Source: UBA4416 sp044357775 (GTDB lineage Bacteria; Bacteroidota; Bacteroidia; B-17B0; Aurantibacillaceae). Taken from it: a stretch of 13,488 nucleotides of DNA. The DNA lies in the NCBI GenBank assembly GCA_044357775.1, contig JBIKOX010000067.1:1-13488 (forward strand). The letters are read 5' to 3'. The translations under genes were made by a program, and so were the position numbers. This document shows positions 5,883 to 13,488 of the stretch, in pieces (the first letter of the stretch is position 1; every line of letters starts with the position of its first letter). Under the pieces are notes generated by a model, which made no database searches, had not been told where the DNA came from, and saw only the letters and a list, made by a program, of their open reading frames with translations.

Positions 5883-6576
5883 TACTACAATTAAACATAT
5901 TTTCTTTGATTTAGACAATACATTGTGGGACTTCGAAAAAAATTCTCGCGAAGCGTTATTACATTTATTTAATGAGCATCAAATTAAAACGCATTGTAAA
6001 ACTGAATTTGAAGATTTTGTTGAGATTTATGAATCTGTTAATCATGAATTATGGAATTTGTACAATTTGCAACAAACCACTAAAGAAGAATTACGTTATC
6101 AACGTTTTTATAAATCTTTTTTGCATTTTAATTATAACAATTTGCAATTAGCTCATTTGTGGGCTGATGATTATTTAAAAATTTCACCATATAAAACTCA
6201 TTTGATTGATGGAGCAATGGATATTTTATTATATCTAAAAGATAAGTATCAATTACATATTATTACAAACGGTTTTAAAGAGGTTCAATACACTAAATTA
6301 GATTATAGCAAACTATCACCATTTTTTGAGCATGTTGTTATTTCGGAAGAATATGGATTTAATAAACCTGACATAAAAATTTTTGACATCGCACAAGTTT
6401 TAACTTCTGCACAAATACACGAATGTGTTATGATTGGCGATAATTACGATACAGATATCCTAGGCGCTTTAAATGCTAATTGGAAAGCAATCTACCTTTC
6501 AGATCAGCATAAAATAAATGATGATAAAAATTATTATCAAATAAATAAACTAATTCAACTTAAGGAGCATTTTTAA
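5875..6576 (+). CDS. yjjG: YjjG-type HAD-family noncanonical pyrimidine nucleotidase
   Basis: This is a 233-residue haloacid-dehalogenase-superfamily phosphatase. Motif I is FFDLDNTLWDF (10-20) with nucleophile D12 and acid D14, motif II is the T in IITNGF (T131), motif III is K164 in GFNKPD, and motif IV is MIGDNYDTDILGA (186-198) with D189 and D194. A helical C1 cap lies at about 20-105. The LWDFEKNS start and the EEYGFNKPDIKIF block match the YjjG group, which hydrolyses nucleoside monophosphates, preferring dUMP/dTMP and noncanonical pyrimidine nucleotides; the exact substrate here is inferred. The ATG lies within the end of the GSCFA gene (8-base overlap). A bidirectional terminator follows. 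Confidence 0.87.
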   Translation: MNNTTIKHIFFDLDNTLWDFEKNSREALLHLFNEHQIKTHCKTEFEDFVEIYESVNHELWNLYNLQQTTKEELRYQRFYKSFLHFNYNNLQLAHLWADDYLKISPYKTHLIDGAMDILLYLKDKYQLHIITNGFKEVQYTKLDYSKLSPFFEHVVISEEYGFNKPDIKIFDIAQVLTSAQIHECVMIGDNYDTDILGALNANWKAIYLSDQHKINDDKNYYQINKLIQLKEHF

Positions 6577-6612
6577 ATATAGATTCTTATCTTTTATGAA
6601 CGCATATAGTGT

Positions 6613-6647
6613 AAAAAAAAAGCAGAACGTTTGTTCTGCTTTTTTTA
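6613..6647. terminator. Bidirectional intrinsic terminator between convergent genes
   Basis: The stem AGCAGAAC/GTTCTGCT (6621-6628 and 6633-6640, loop GTTT) is flanked by eight A on the left and seven T on the right, so the paired region can reach 15 base pairs. It lies between the stop of the yjjG-type gene (plus) and the stop of the T9SS cargo gene (minus), and gives a U-tail in both directions. Confidence 0.92.
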
Positions 6648-6664
6648 TTAAAAAATAATAGTAT

Positions 6665-8032
6665 TTATTGTAAAACAATTTTCCCAAATGAACTTTCAGT
6701 AGCTGTTTTTAAATTAATTGTATATAATCCTTTTTGTAAAAAATCTAAATTTAATTGTTTTTTATCTCCTACATTAGTTGAAGTAGCTTTTTCTGAATAA
6801 ACAATTTTCCCTAAAGCATCGATAACTTCAATTGTTAAACCATCTTTTGCTGACGGTAAAACAATATTTACAAATCCATTAGAAGGATTAGGCATGATAT
6901 TAAAATTCATTTTTTCAGCCAAAGGTGCTAATGAAGTAGCTAAACCTGAATATTTGAACATACCTCCAACACTAGCATTAGTTGGGTCAGCAAAAGAAGC
7001 AGCCCAACCATTAATATTATCTACAAAATCAATTTGTAAATATTGAATTCCTATACTTCCCCAGTCAGTCCAATTTTGCCCATCATCAGTTGAATAAGAC
7101 AAAATAGTATTACCAGTTCCTGCACCACAAGATGCATACAAATTTGTTCCTGGTATTCTGCAAATATCATTTTCGCCAAAATTAGCAGGTGCAGCAATCT
7201 GCGTCCAAGTTAATCCTCCATCTGCAGTAACATATAAGCCACTTACTGGTGCTGCTGCTGAACCGCTATAAGCAATACATAAACCATTAAGATTATCTCT
7301 AAATGCTAATTTAGAAACTCCGACAGTTGCACCAACAATAGATCCAACAGTCCAAGTTAAACCCGCGTCAGCAGAATGATAAACTCTACCATTGTTTGTA
7401 CCAAACCAGATATCATTTCCGTTTTTTGTATAAACACCTGTCAAACCATATTCCGCTGTATTTAGTGGATTTGGAATATTAGCTCCAGCTATTTTTGTCC
7501 AAGTTGCACCTGCGTCTGTAGTTCTATGAATTTCATACTCGCCAGAAACCGGATCTCCCATTGTAATTCCAGTTAAGGCATCAGTAAAACAAGTGATATT
7601 TGCAAAAGAGGCGCTTGCAGTATACATATTAACTGCAGCAATATTTGCCCATAGCGCACCACTATTTGTTGTTTTATAGACTACTCCCTTATTACCTGTT
7701 GATTTAACATAAGCTGTAACATAAGCCGTAGTTGCATCAGCTCCTTCAAGAGCAGCAATTACATAAGTGCTAGTATCAGGAAAAACATTACCAGAGGTAA
7801 AAGTTGTTCCTCCATCAATTGAATTTGTAAACCAATTATAATTTCTGCTTGGTGCTGTTCCGTCGTATCCAGTAGCCCAAATAACATTTGCATCTACAGC
7901 ATCTAAATAGCGAACTCCAGCTGATGGTTGCGGGAAATTAGTGTTTTGAATAGTCATCCAGTCGGGACTTTGCGCTTGAGCCACTAAACCAGTGAAACCC
8001 AATGCAAGAAAAGATAGTAAATTTTTTTTCAT
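6665..8032 (-). CDS. Secreted Asp-box (BNR) beta-propeller protein with T9SS type A sorting domain
   Basis: A Sec signal peptide (MKKNLLSFLALGFTGLVAQA, cut after residue 20) starts this 455-residue protein. The body (about 25-365) carries six Asp-box loops, SxDxGxxW-like, at 71-78, 121-128, 171-178, 220-227, 269-276 and 314-321, spaced about 45-50 residues, which predicts a beta-propeller of the sialidase/Ycf48-like kind. Asp boxes are structural, and no sialidase catalytic residues stand out. The last 80 residues are a type A T9SS sorting domain: NFNIMPNPSNGFVNI (376-390), IEVIDALGKIVYSE (401-414) and GLYTINL ending KIVLQ. It should be exported across the outer membrane by the T9SS and released or anchored at the surface. 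Its function is unknown; binding or adhesion is a guess. Confidence 0.9.
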   Translation of the reverse strand: MKKNLLSFLALGFTGLVAQAQSPDWMTIQNTNFPQPSAGVRYLDAVDANVIWATGYDGTAPSRNYNWFTNSIDGGTTFTSGNVFPDTSTYVIAALEGADATTAYVTAYVKSTGNKGVVYKTTNSGALWANIAAVNMYTASASFANITCFTDALTGITMGDPVSGEYEIHRTTDAGATWTKIAGANIPNPLNTAEYGLTGVYTKNGNDIWFGTNNGRVYHSADAGLTWTVGSIVGATVGVSKLAFRDNLNGLCIAYSGSAAAPVSGLYVTADGGLTWTQIAAPANFGENDICRIPGTNLYASCGAGTGNTILSYSTDDGQNWTDWGSIGIQYLQIDFVDNINGWAASFADPTNASVGGMFKYSGLATSLAPLAEKMNFNIMPNPSNGFVNIVLPSAKDGLTIEVIDALGKIVYSEKATSTNVGDKKQLNLDFLQKGLYTINLKTATESSFGKIVLQ

Positions 8033-8066
8033 AAGTAGTTGATTTAAATTTATTAGTAAGTAAAAT

Positions 8067-8097
8067 TAAATTTACTAAACTTTTAAATAGTAACAAA
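8067..8097 (-). promoter_or_regulatory. Promoter of the T9SS cargo gene
   Basis: On the minus strand TTTG (8094-8097) is followed after exactly 19 bases by TAAATTTA (8067-8074), one base off the -7 consensus TAnnTTTG. The -7 box ends 34 bases before the ATG at 8032. An inverted repeat TTAGTAA/TTACTAA (8053-8059 and 8072-8078) overlaps the -7 box. No terminator is visible between clpB and this gene, so read-through from clpB may also contribute. Confidence 0.55.
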
Positions 8098-8120
8098 ATA
8101 AAATAGCGGTTCGAGCAGAT

Positions 8121-10715
8121 TTATTTATTTCTAAAAACAAATTGTTTGTCAAAAACATCCACTATGATTTCTTTCGTTTTATCAATTTTATCTGCTAATA
8201 ATTGCTTAGACAACTCATTTAAAATTTGTTTCTGAATAACTCGCTTCACTGGTCTTGCGCCATAATGGGGATCATATCCTAACTCTGCCAACCAATCAAT
8301 GGCTTCTTCGGTTGCTGAAATAATTATATGCTGTTCAAGCAATCGTTCGGCAATTTGGGTTAATTGAATCTTAACAATGTCGGCAACATCTTCTCTGTTT
8401 AAAGGCTCAAACATTATAACTTCATCTATTCTATTTAAAAATTCAGGTCGAATAGTTTTTTTCAATAAATCAAATACTTGTGATTTAGTTTTAGCCAAAA
8501 CTTCATCTTTGTTAATTTCATTTAAGGTATCAAAGTTTTCCTGAATTAGGTGAGATCCAATATTAGAAGTCATAATAATAATGGTGTTTTTAAAGTTTAC
8601 TGTTCTACCTTTATTATCAGTTAAACGTCCATCATCTAAAACTTGTAATAAAATATTAAATACATCTGGATGAGCTTTTTCAATTTCATCTAATAAAATG
8701 ACACTATAAGGCCTACGTCTTACCGCTTCTGTTAATTGCCCTCCTTCATCAAAACCAACATAACCGGGAGGTGCACCAATTAAACGACTTACCGAATGAC
8801 GCTCTTGATATTCACTCATATCAATACGAGTCATTGCATTTTCATTATTAAATAAATAATCTGCTAATGCTTTTGCTAACTCTGTTTTGCCAACACCAGT
8901 TGTTCCTAAAAATATAAAGGATCCAATTGGCTTTTTTGCATCTTGTAGCCCTGCCCTACTCCTTCGCACCGCATCTGCAATCGACTCAATAGCTTGATGT
9001 TGGCCGACAACACGCTTATGTAATTCGTCTTCTAAATACAACAACTTTTCTTTTTCGCTTTGCATCATCCTTGATACCGGAATACCAGTCCATACAGAAA
9101 TTACATCGGCAATATCTTCGCTATCTACTTCTTCTTTTAATAATTGAGATCCGCTTTCCTTGGCTTCACTTAATTTATTTTCTAATGATAAAAGTAAGGA
9201 TTCTGCTTCCTGCATTTTCCCATAACGAATCTCAGCAACCTTACCAAAATCACCTTGCTTTTCAAAATTAAAGGCTTGTTGTTTTAAATCTTCAATTTGT
9301 AATTTTACTCTTTGAACACCTTCAATAGCTTCCTTTTCACTCTGCCATTTAGCTTTTAAAGCAATTCGTTTATCGTTTAAATCAGCTAATTCTTTATTTA
9401 AAGATTCCACTTTTACAACTTCTTCTTCACGCTTCATAGCTTCACGCTCAATTTCCAATTGCATAATTTTACGTTCTAGCTCATCTAATTCAATTGGCAT
9501 TGAATTAATTTGCATTCGTAATTTTGAAGCTGCTTCATCCATTAAATCAATTGCTTTATCTGGCAAAAAACGATCGCTAATATACCGTTGAGATAGCTCT
9601 ACAGCAGCAATAATAGCTTCATCTTTTATGCGTACTTTATGATGAGTTTCGTATTTTTCTTTGATGCCACGTAATATTGAAATTGCATCTTCTTCATTTG
9701 GTTCATTCACCATTACTTTTTGAAAACGACGTTCTAAAGCTTTGTCTTTCTCAAAATATTTCTGATATTCATTTAAGGTTGTTGCGCCAATGGCTCTTAA
9801 TTCGCCACGAGCCAAAGCCGGTTTTAAAATATTAGCTGCATCCATCGCGCCTTCTCCACCTCCAGCTCCCACTAAAGTATGAATTTCATCAATAAACAAT
9901 ACTACGTCCCCATCGCTGCTAATAACTTCTTTTACAACAGATTTTAGTCTATCTTCAAATTCACCTTTGTATTTAGCTCCTGCAATTAAAGCGCCCATAT
10001 CTAAAGAATATACTTGCTTCGATTTTAAATTTTCAGGAACATCACCAGCAATAATACGGTGAGCTAAACCTTCGGCAATAGCAGTTTTACCTACACCTGG
10101 CTCACCAACTAAAATAGGATTGTTTTTAGTACGACGAGATAAAATTTGTAATACTCTTCGTATCTCTTCATCTCTACCAATAACAGGATCCAGTTTGCCA
10201 TTGCGAGCTTGTGTATTTAAATTAACGGCGTATTTATTTAGTGCATTGTAGTTTTCATCAGCAGATTGACTAGTAACTTTGGAACCTTTTCTTAATTCAT
10301 TTATTGCAGCATTTAATTCTTTTTCTTTTATGCCAGTATCTTTCATTAACTGAGATATTGCATCTCCACATCCTAGAATCCCTAACAACAAATGCTCAAT
10401 AGAAACATACTCATCTTTAAATTCTTTTAAATAGTTAGTTGCCTTTGCTACCGCTTGATTTGCAGCATTTGATAAATATGGCTGCCCGCCACTTACTTTA
10501 GGATATGAATTTACGATTGCATCCACTGTTTTAGAAAACACAGATTGATTAACTCCTAATTTCTTTAAAATAAAAGGAGTAACATTTTCATCAATTTCTA
10601 AAACAGCTTTTAATATATGTCCATTTTCGACTGCTTGATTTCCAGTAACAATAGCAATTTGCATGGCTTGCTGAATAGCCTCTTGTGATTTTATTGTAAA
10701 ATTATTTAAATTCAT
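8121..10715 (-). CDS. clpB: ATP-dependent disaggregase ClpB
   Basis: ClpB is a cytoplasmic hexameric AAA+ chaperone that, with DnaK, extracts proteins from aggregates. The 864-residue length is typical. The N-domain is at 1-145. NBD1 has Walker A GEPGVGKT (204-211), Walker B VVLFIDE (271-277), and the arginine pair in ALERRF (326-331). The coiled-coil middle domain, rich in E/K/L, at about 400-525 marks ClpB as against ClpA/ClpC. NBD2 has Walker A GTTGVGKT (604-611), Walker B VILLDE (672-677) and TSNIGS (716-721). The C-terminal domain contains DPHYGARPVKRVIQ. All motifs are intact and there is no ClpP-binding loop signature that I can see. Its upstream region is shared with the divergent DUF218 gene and is rich in inverted repeats; heat-shock control is expected for the family but I find no CIRCE element. 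Confidence 0.97.
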   Translation of the reverse strand: MNLNNFTIKSQEAIQQAMQIAIVTGNQAVENGHILKAVLEIDENVTPFILKKLGVNQSVFSKTVDAIVNSYPKVSGGQPYLSNAANQAVAKATNYLKEFKDEYVSIEHLLLGILGCGDAISQLMKDTGIKEKELNAAINELRKGSKVTSQSADENYNALNKYAVNLNTQARNGKLDPVIGRDEEIRRVLQILSRRTKNNPILVGEPGVGKTAIAEGLAHRIIAGDVPENLKSKQVYSLDMGALIAGAKYKGEFEDRLKSVVKEVISSDGDVVLFIDEIHTLVGAGGGEGAMDAANILKPALARGELRAIGATTLNEYQKYFEKDKALERRFQKVMVNEPNEEDAISILRGIKEKYETHHKVRIKDEAIIAAVELSQRYISDRFLPDKAIDLMDEAASKLRMQINSMPIELDELERKIMQLEIEREAMKREEEVVKVESLNKELADLNDKRIALKAKWQSEKEAIEGVQRVKLQIEDLKQQAFNFEKQGDFGKVAEIRYGKMQEAESLLLSLENKLSEAKESGSQLLKEEVDSEDIADVISVWTGIPVSRMMQSEKEKLLYLEDELHKRVVGQHQAIESIADAVRRSRAGLQDAKKPIGSFIFLGTTGVGKTELAKALADYLFNNENAMTRIDMSEYQERHSVSRLIGAPPGYVGFDEGGQLTEAVRRRPYSVILLDEIEKAHPDVFNILLQVLDDGRLTDNKGRTVNFKNTIIIMTSNIGSHLIQENFDTLNEINKDEVLAKTKSQVFDLLKKTIRPEFLNRIDEVIMFEPLNREDVADIVKIQLTQIAERLLEQHIIISATEEAIDWLAELGYDPHYGARPVKRVIQKQILNELSKQLLADKIDKTKEIIVDVFDKQFVFRNK

Positions 10716-10772
10716 AACATGTATTTTTTATGAAATGTGTCAAATGATAGTCCAAGTGAAAATAGCTGAAAA

Positions 10773-10827
10773 TTAGTCTTTAAAAGATGATAATAAAAGA
10801 CTAAATGTCTGATTAAAATCATTTTAA
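10773..10827. repeat. Cluster of inverted repeats in the clpB/DUF218 divergent region
   Basis: Three small inverted repeats lie within 55 bases. TTAGTCTTT (10773-10781) pairs with AAAGACTAA (10796-10804) across 14 bases. AGAC (10798-10801) pairs with GTCT (10807-10810), overlapping the first. TTAAAAT-C-ATTTTAA (10813-10827) is a near-perfect palindrome. The cluster is 58 bases or more upstream of clpB and about 73 bases before the DUF218 gene. It could be an operator, but no known motif is recognised. The rest of the 184-base gap shows nothing clear except the -7 box at 10888-10895. Confidence 0.4.
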
Positions 10828-10887
10828 CTGCCGTTTTGTTCAATTATTAAATACCATTTTTAAAATATTAATTCAAATAATTTTATA

Positions 10888-10895
10888 TAATTTTG
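10888..10895 (+). promoter_or_regulatory. -7 promoter element of the DUF218 gene
   Basis: TAATTTTG matches TAnnTTTG exactly and ends 4 bases before the ATG at 10900. No -33 TTTG is found at the usual distance. With this box transcription would start at or next to the ATG, giving a leaderless or nearly leaderless message. Confidence 0.5.
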
Positions 10896-10899
10896 GCCT

Positions 10900-11667
10900 A
10901 TGTTTTTTTTCCTATCAAAATTATTAGCATTTATAATAACGCCTTACACATGGGTATTTTTTTGTCTTTTTTTTATTCTCAAAAAAGTATGGCAAACTCC
11001 TTATAAAAAGTTGGTGTTAGCACTTACTATTTTCATTTATGTTATTTCAAATTCATTTTTAGCTGATGAAATAATTAGAGGTTGGGAATATTGCGACGAC
11101 GATATTTATTTAAAAGATACCAAATACGATATAGCAATTGTGCTAGGTGGGATGGGCAGAATAGATCAACGGCAGCAACGTTTTGATTTTGGTATATCTG
11201 GAGATCGCTTGTTTCAAACTTTAGAATTATATCATAAAAAACGAGTAAATAAACTATTGATTACAGGTGGTTCTGGTAGTATTTTAAAACCAAATGATAG
11301 AGAAGCTATTTATGTGAAAAAATATTTGAATGCTATTGCTATACCAGATAGTAATATTATCATTGAAAATAATTCGAAGAATACATATGAAAATGCAATA
11401 TTTACCAAGCAAATATTAGATAGTTTGAAATTTAATGGTTCTATTTTATTAGTAACATCTTCATTTCATATGCGTCGTGCATTAGCTATTTTTAATAAGG
11501 CTGGTTATAAAAATCTAACACCTTACGTAACAAATAAATTTACAGGGGATAGGAAATTTGAATTTGATCATTGTTTTATTCCAAATGCCGATGCTATTTT
11601 TGGACTTAATTTGGTTATTCGTGAAATGTTTGGATATACAATTTATAAAATAATAGGATATATTTAA
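10900..11667 (+). CDS. YdcF/ElyC/SanA-family (DUF218) membrane protein
   Basis: The 255-residue protein has two hydrophobic N-terminal segments (about 7-27 and 38-55) joined by a short basic loop, which suggests that both N-terminus and main domain sit on the same side of the inner membrane. The DUF218 domain (about 76-225) shows DIAIVLGGMG (77-86), KLLITGGSG (118-126), DREAIYVKKYL (133-143), the diagnostic NSKNTYENA (158-166) and SILLVTSSFHMRRALAIF (181-198). The two-segment arrangement is like ElyC of enterobacteria, which affects envelope and peptidoglycan precursor metabolism; the biochemical activity is not established in general. The alpha-2-macroglobulin gene follows 51 bases later without a visible terminator, so they may share a transcript. 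Confidence 0.87.
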   Translation: MFFFLSKLLAFIITPYTWVFFCLFFILKKVWQTPYKKLVLALTIFIYVISNSFLADEIIRGWEYCDDDIYLKDTKYDIAIVLGGMGRIDQRQQRFDFGISGDRLFQTLELYHKKRVNKLLITGGSGSILKPNDREAIYVKKYLNAIAIPDSNIIIENNSKNTYENAIFTKQILDSLKFNGSILLVTSSFHMRRALAIFNKAGYKNLTPYVTNKFTGDRKFEFDHCFIPNADAIFGLNLVIREMFGYTIYKIIGYI

Positions 11668-11718
11668 TTATTTTATGGAATAGATAAAATTTACATCTAA
11701 TACTTAAACACTAATTTT

Positions 11719-13488
11719 ATGACTGCAAAAAAAATTACTACTGTTGTTTTAATATTTATAGCAACAACATTAATTTCTTTAGGATTTTTCTCAAATACCT
11801 TTACAAAAAAAACAGAAACTTTATTGAGTTTTAACAAAGGTGATAGCTATGATAAACTATGGAAAAGAATTGATAGTTGCGAAAAGAAAGGACTTACTGA
11901 GTCAGCTTTAAAAATAGTAAACGGCATTTACGCTAAAGCCAAAGCTGAGAATAATGCGCCACAATTTGTAAAAGCAATTTTACATCGCATGAAATTTGAA
12001 AGATATAAGGAAGAATTTTCTTTAGAAAAATCAATTTTTAAATTACGAGATGAAGCTAATAAGTCTAAATTTCCAATTAAACCAGTTTTGCAAAGCATCT
12101 TAGCTGATGCGTTTTATCAATATTTTCAAAATAACCGTTGGAGATTTTATAACAGAACGACAACTGTTAATTTTAAAAACGATGACATTGAAACTTGGGA
12201 TTTAAAAGCCATTACAAATGCAATCATCATTAATTACAAAGCCTCATTAGAAAATAGTGATAGCTTAAAACGGACAAAAATTGACTTGTATGACGCCATT
12301 ATTACCAAAGGAACAGATGAATGTAGAGTTTGGCGCCCAACACTATACGACTTTTTAGCACATCGCGCACTTGGTTACTTTATGAATACAGAAGTTGACG
12401 TAACCAGACCAGCTAATCGTTTTACTATTAATAGTGATGAGTATTTAAAGCCTTACTCTGATTTCATTAATCTTACTATCACCAATTCATCAGATTCATT
12501 AGAAACAAAATATTATGCGTTAAGCATAATGAAAAGCCTAACTCTATTTCATAAAAACGATTTAAACCCAAGTGCATTAATTGATATTGAACTTTTAAGA
12601 TTAGATTATATTCATACTAATTCTCAAAACACAAAAAAAGACACGCTCTATTTTAATTCGTTAAAAGCCATACAATCCAAATTTCCAAAAAGTGAACGAG
12701 TTACCGAAATTGATTCTCGTATTGCAAATTGGTATTTCACAAAAGGAAATGAATATAAGCCGTTAAATAATGATTCTTATAAATGGTATAAAAAAATGGC
12801 AAATGATGTTTGTGAAAATGCTATTGCCAAATATCCTTATTCTTACGGGGCAATTGAATGTAAAAATATACTAAATACAATACGTTTAAAGAGTCTTAAT
12901 TTAACTATTGAAGAAGTCAATGAGCCAAATAAGCCTTTTCGTGCTTTGGTAACATCTCAAAATATTCAAAAAATATATTTTAAAATTGTAAAGGCAAGCA
13001 ATCAAGAAGTAAGAGAATTATCAAGAAAAAAAAACGGAAGAGAATTATTTGAAAAATTTAAAACTTTTCCACAAGTCACCACATTTTCTCAAAATATAAT
13101 AGATGATGGAGATTTTCAATCACATAACTCTGAAATAAAACTACCCGAACTAACGGCAGGATACTATGTTATTTTAAGTTCACTAACAGAAGATTTTTCA
13201 TATACCAATAACATATCTGCGTATAGCACTTGTATTATTTCAGATATTGCAACTACTGAAAGAAGAAGAGAAAATGGCTCTTACGATTTTTATGCATTAC
13301 ACCGACAAACAGGCGAGCCATTAAAAAACATAACTGCGCAAATATGGTATGAAAATTATGATTATAAAGACAGAGAATATGAGATAAAAAAAGGTGATTC
13401 TTTTAAAACAAATGAAAATGGTTTTTTAAATGTAAGTTATACTAATATTGAAAATAAACAGTTTTTTGTAGAATTTATAAATGGCGAT
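11719..13488 (+). CDS. Alpha-2-macroglobulin family protein, N-terminal part (runs off right edge)
   Basis: My translation from ATG 11719 stays open for 590 codons to the window end. Residues 6-24 are a hydrophobic signal or anchor segment without a lipobox cysteine. Residues about 40-390 are a mainly helical, Lys/Asn-rich region with YDKLWKRIDSCEKKGL (44-59) and IYAKAKAENNAPQFVKAIL (70-88), as in large Bacteroidota alpha-2-macroglobulins. From about 392 (SLNLTIEEVNEPNKPFRALV) beta-rich macroglobulin domains start, and YDFYALHRQTGEPLKNITAQIWYEN (from 522) looks like a further MG domain. Family members are often near 1,900-2,000 residues, so most lies outside, including any thioester region. 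The family is thought to trap proteases in the periplasm; this is inferred by family only. No promoter was found in the 51-base gap upstream. Confidence 0.83.
   Translation, partial: MTAKKITTVVLIFIATTLISLGFFSNTFTKKTETLLSFNKGDSYDKLWKRIDSCEKKGLTESALKIVNGIYAKAKAENNAPQFVKAILHRMKFERYKEEFSLEKSIFKLRDEANKSKFPIKPVLQSILADAFYQYFQNNRWRFYNRTTTVNFKNDDIETWDLKAITNAIIINYKASLENSDSLKRTKIDLYDAIITKGTDECRVWRPTLYDFLAHRALGYFMNTEVDVTRPANRFTINSDEYLKPYSDFINLTITNSSDSLETKYYALSIMKSLTLFHKNDLNPSALIDIELLRLDYIHTNSQNTKKDTLYFNSLKAIQSKFPKSERVTEIDSRIANWYFTKGNEYKPLNNDSYKWYKKMANDVCENAIAKYPYSYGAIECKNILNTIRLKSLNLTIEEVNEPNKPFRALVTSQNIQKIYFKIVKASNQEVRELSRKKNGRELFEKFKTFPQVTTFSQNIIDDGDFQSHNSEIKLPELTAGYYVILSSLTEDFSYTNNISAYSTCIISDIATTERRRENGSYDFYALHRQTGEPLKNITAQIWYENYDYKDREYEIKKGDSFKTNENGFLNVSYTNIENKQFFVEFINGD

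Noticed and set aside
7240..7820. Similar codon stretches in the T9SS cargo gene that resemble DNA repeats
   Set aside because: The similarity is at the protein level (Asp-box motifs); the DNA copies differ too much to be called tandem repeats.
9071..9271. Open frame of 66 codons on the plus strand
   Set aside because: It is antisense to the clpB middle domain; the frame is open only because of the E/K-rich codons on the other strand.
10741..10749. Possible clpB -7 box TATCATTTG on the minus strand
   Set aside because: It has one base too many for TAnnTTTG and no properly spaced -33 element, so I did not list it as a promoter.
1..13488. A defence island, toxin-antitoxin pair, biosynthetic cluster or mobile element
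   Set aside because: Every long frame fits a known housekeeping, envelope or secretion family, and I saw no integrase, transposase, terminal repeats, CRISPR repeats or tRNA gene.

Overview
The window looks like ordinary chromosomal DNA from a member of the Bacteroidota, probably Flavobacteriales-like; genus and species cannot be told from it. Three things point there. It holds PorX, the response regulator tied to the type IX secretion system (T9SS), together with a protein that carries a C-terminal T9SS sorting domain. Several genes have the Bacteroidota promoter form (TTTG, about 19 bases, TAnnTTTG) and no Shine-Dalgarno sequence. The DNA is strongly AT-rich, and GSCFA and large alpha-2-macroglobulin proteins of this type are common in the phylum. 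No RNA gene, CRISPR array, insertion sequence or phage gene was seen.

Layout. Bases 1-2134 are on the minus strand: a TonB-domain periplasmic protein, then rsmE (their start and stop overlap as TAATG), then porX, cut by the left edge. Bases 2204-4833 are on the plus strand: acpH (TTG start), a thioredoxin-reductase-like ferredoxin-NADP reductase, a perfect hairpin terminator, a [2Fe-2S] ferredoxin and ndk. A second terminator follows, then a GSCFA-family hydrolase overlapping a YjjG-type HAD nucleotidase (4902-6576). A bidirectional terminator at about 6613-6647 separates these from two minus-strand genes, a six-Asp-box T9SS cargo protein (6665-8032) and clpB (8121-10715). A 184-base divergent region with inverted repeats leads to a plus-strand membrane protein of the YdcF/ElyC/SanA (DUF218) family and to the first 590 codons of an alpha-2-macroglobulin family protein that runs off the right edge.

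How the genes relate. The ferredoxin reductase and the ferredoxin form a plausible electron-transfer pair, although they are separated by a terminator and probably have separate promoters. PorX and the sorting-domain protein belong to the same secretion pathway. AcpH (acyl-carrier-protein turnover), Ndk, RsmE and ClpB are housekeeping. The DUF218 protein and the alpha-2-macroglobulin fit an envelope-maintenance theme.

I see no convincing undescribed system. The more interesting points are small: promoters fused to terminators with almost no 5' leader, an inverted-repeat cluster upstream of clpB, a TonB-domain protein that may lack a membrane anchor, and an alpha-2-macroglobulin without a lipobox. 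No stretch of more than 300 bases lacks a gene.
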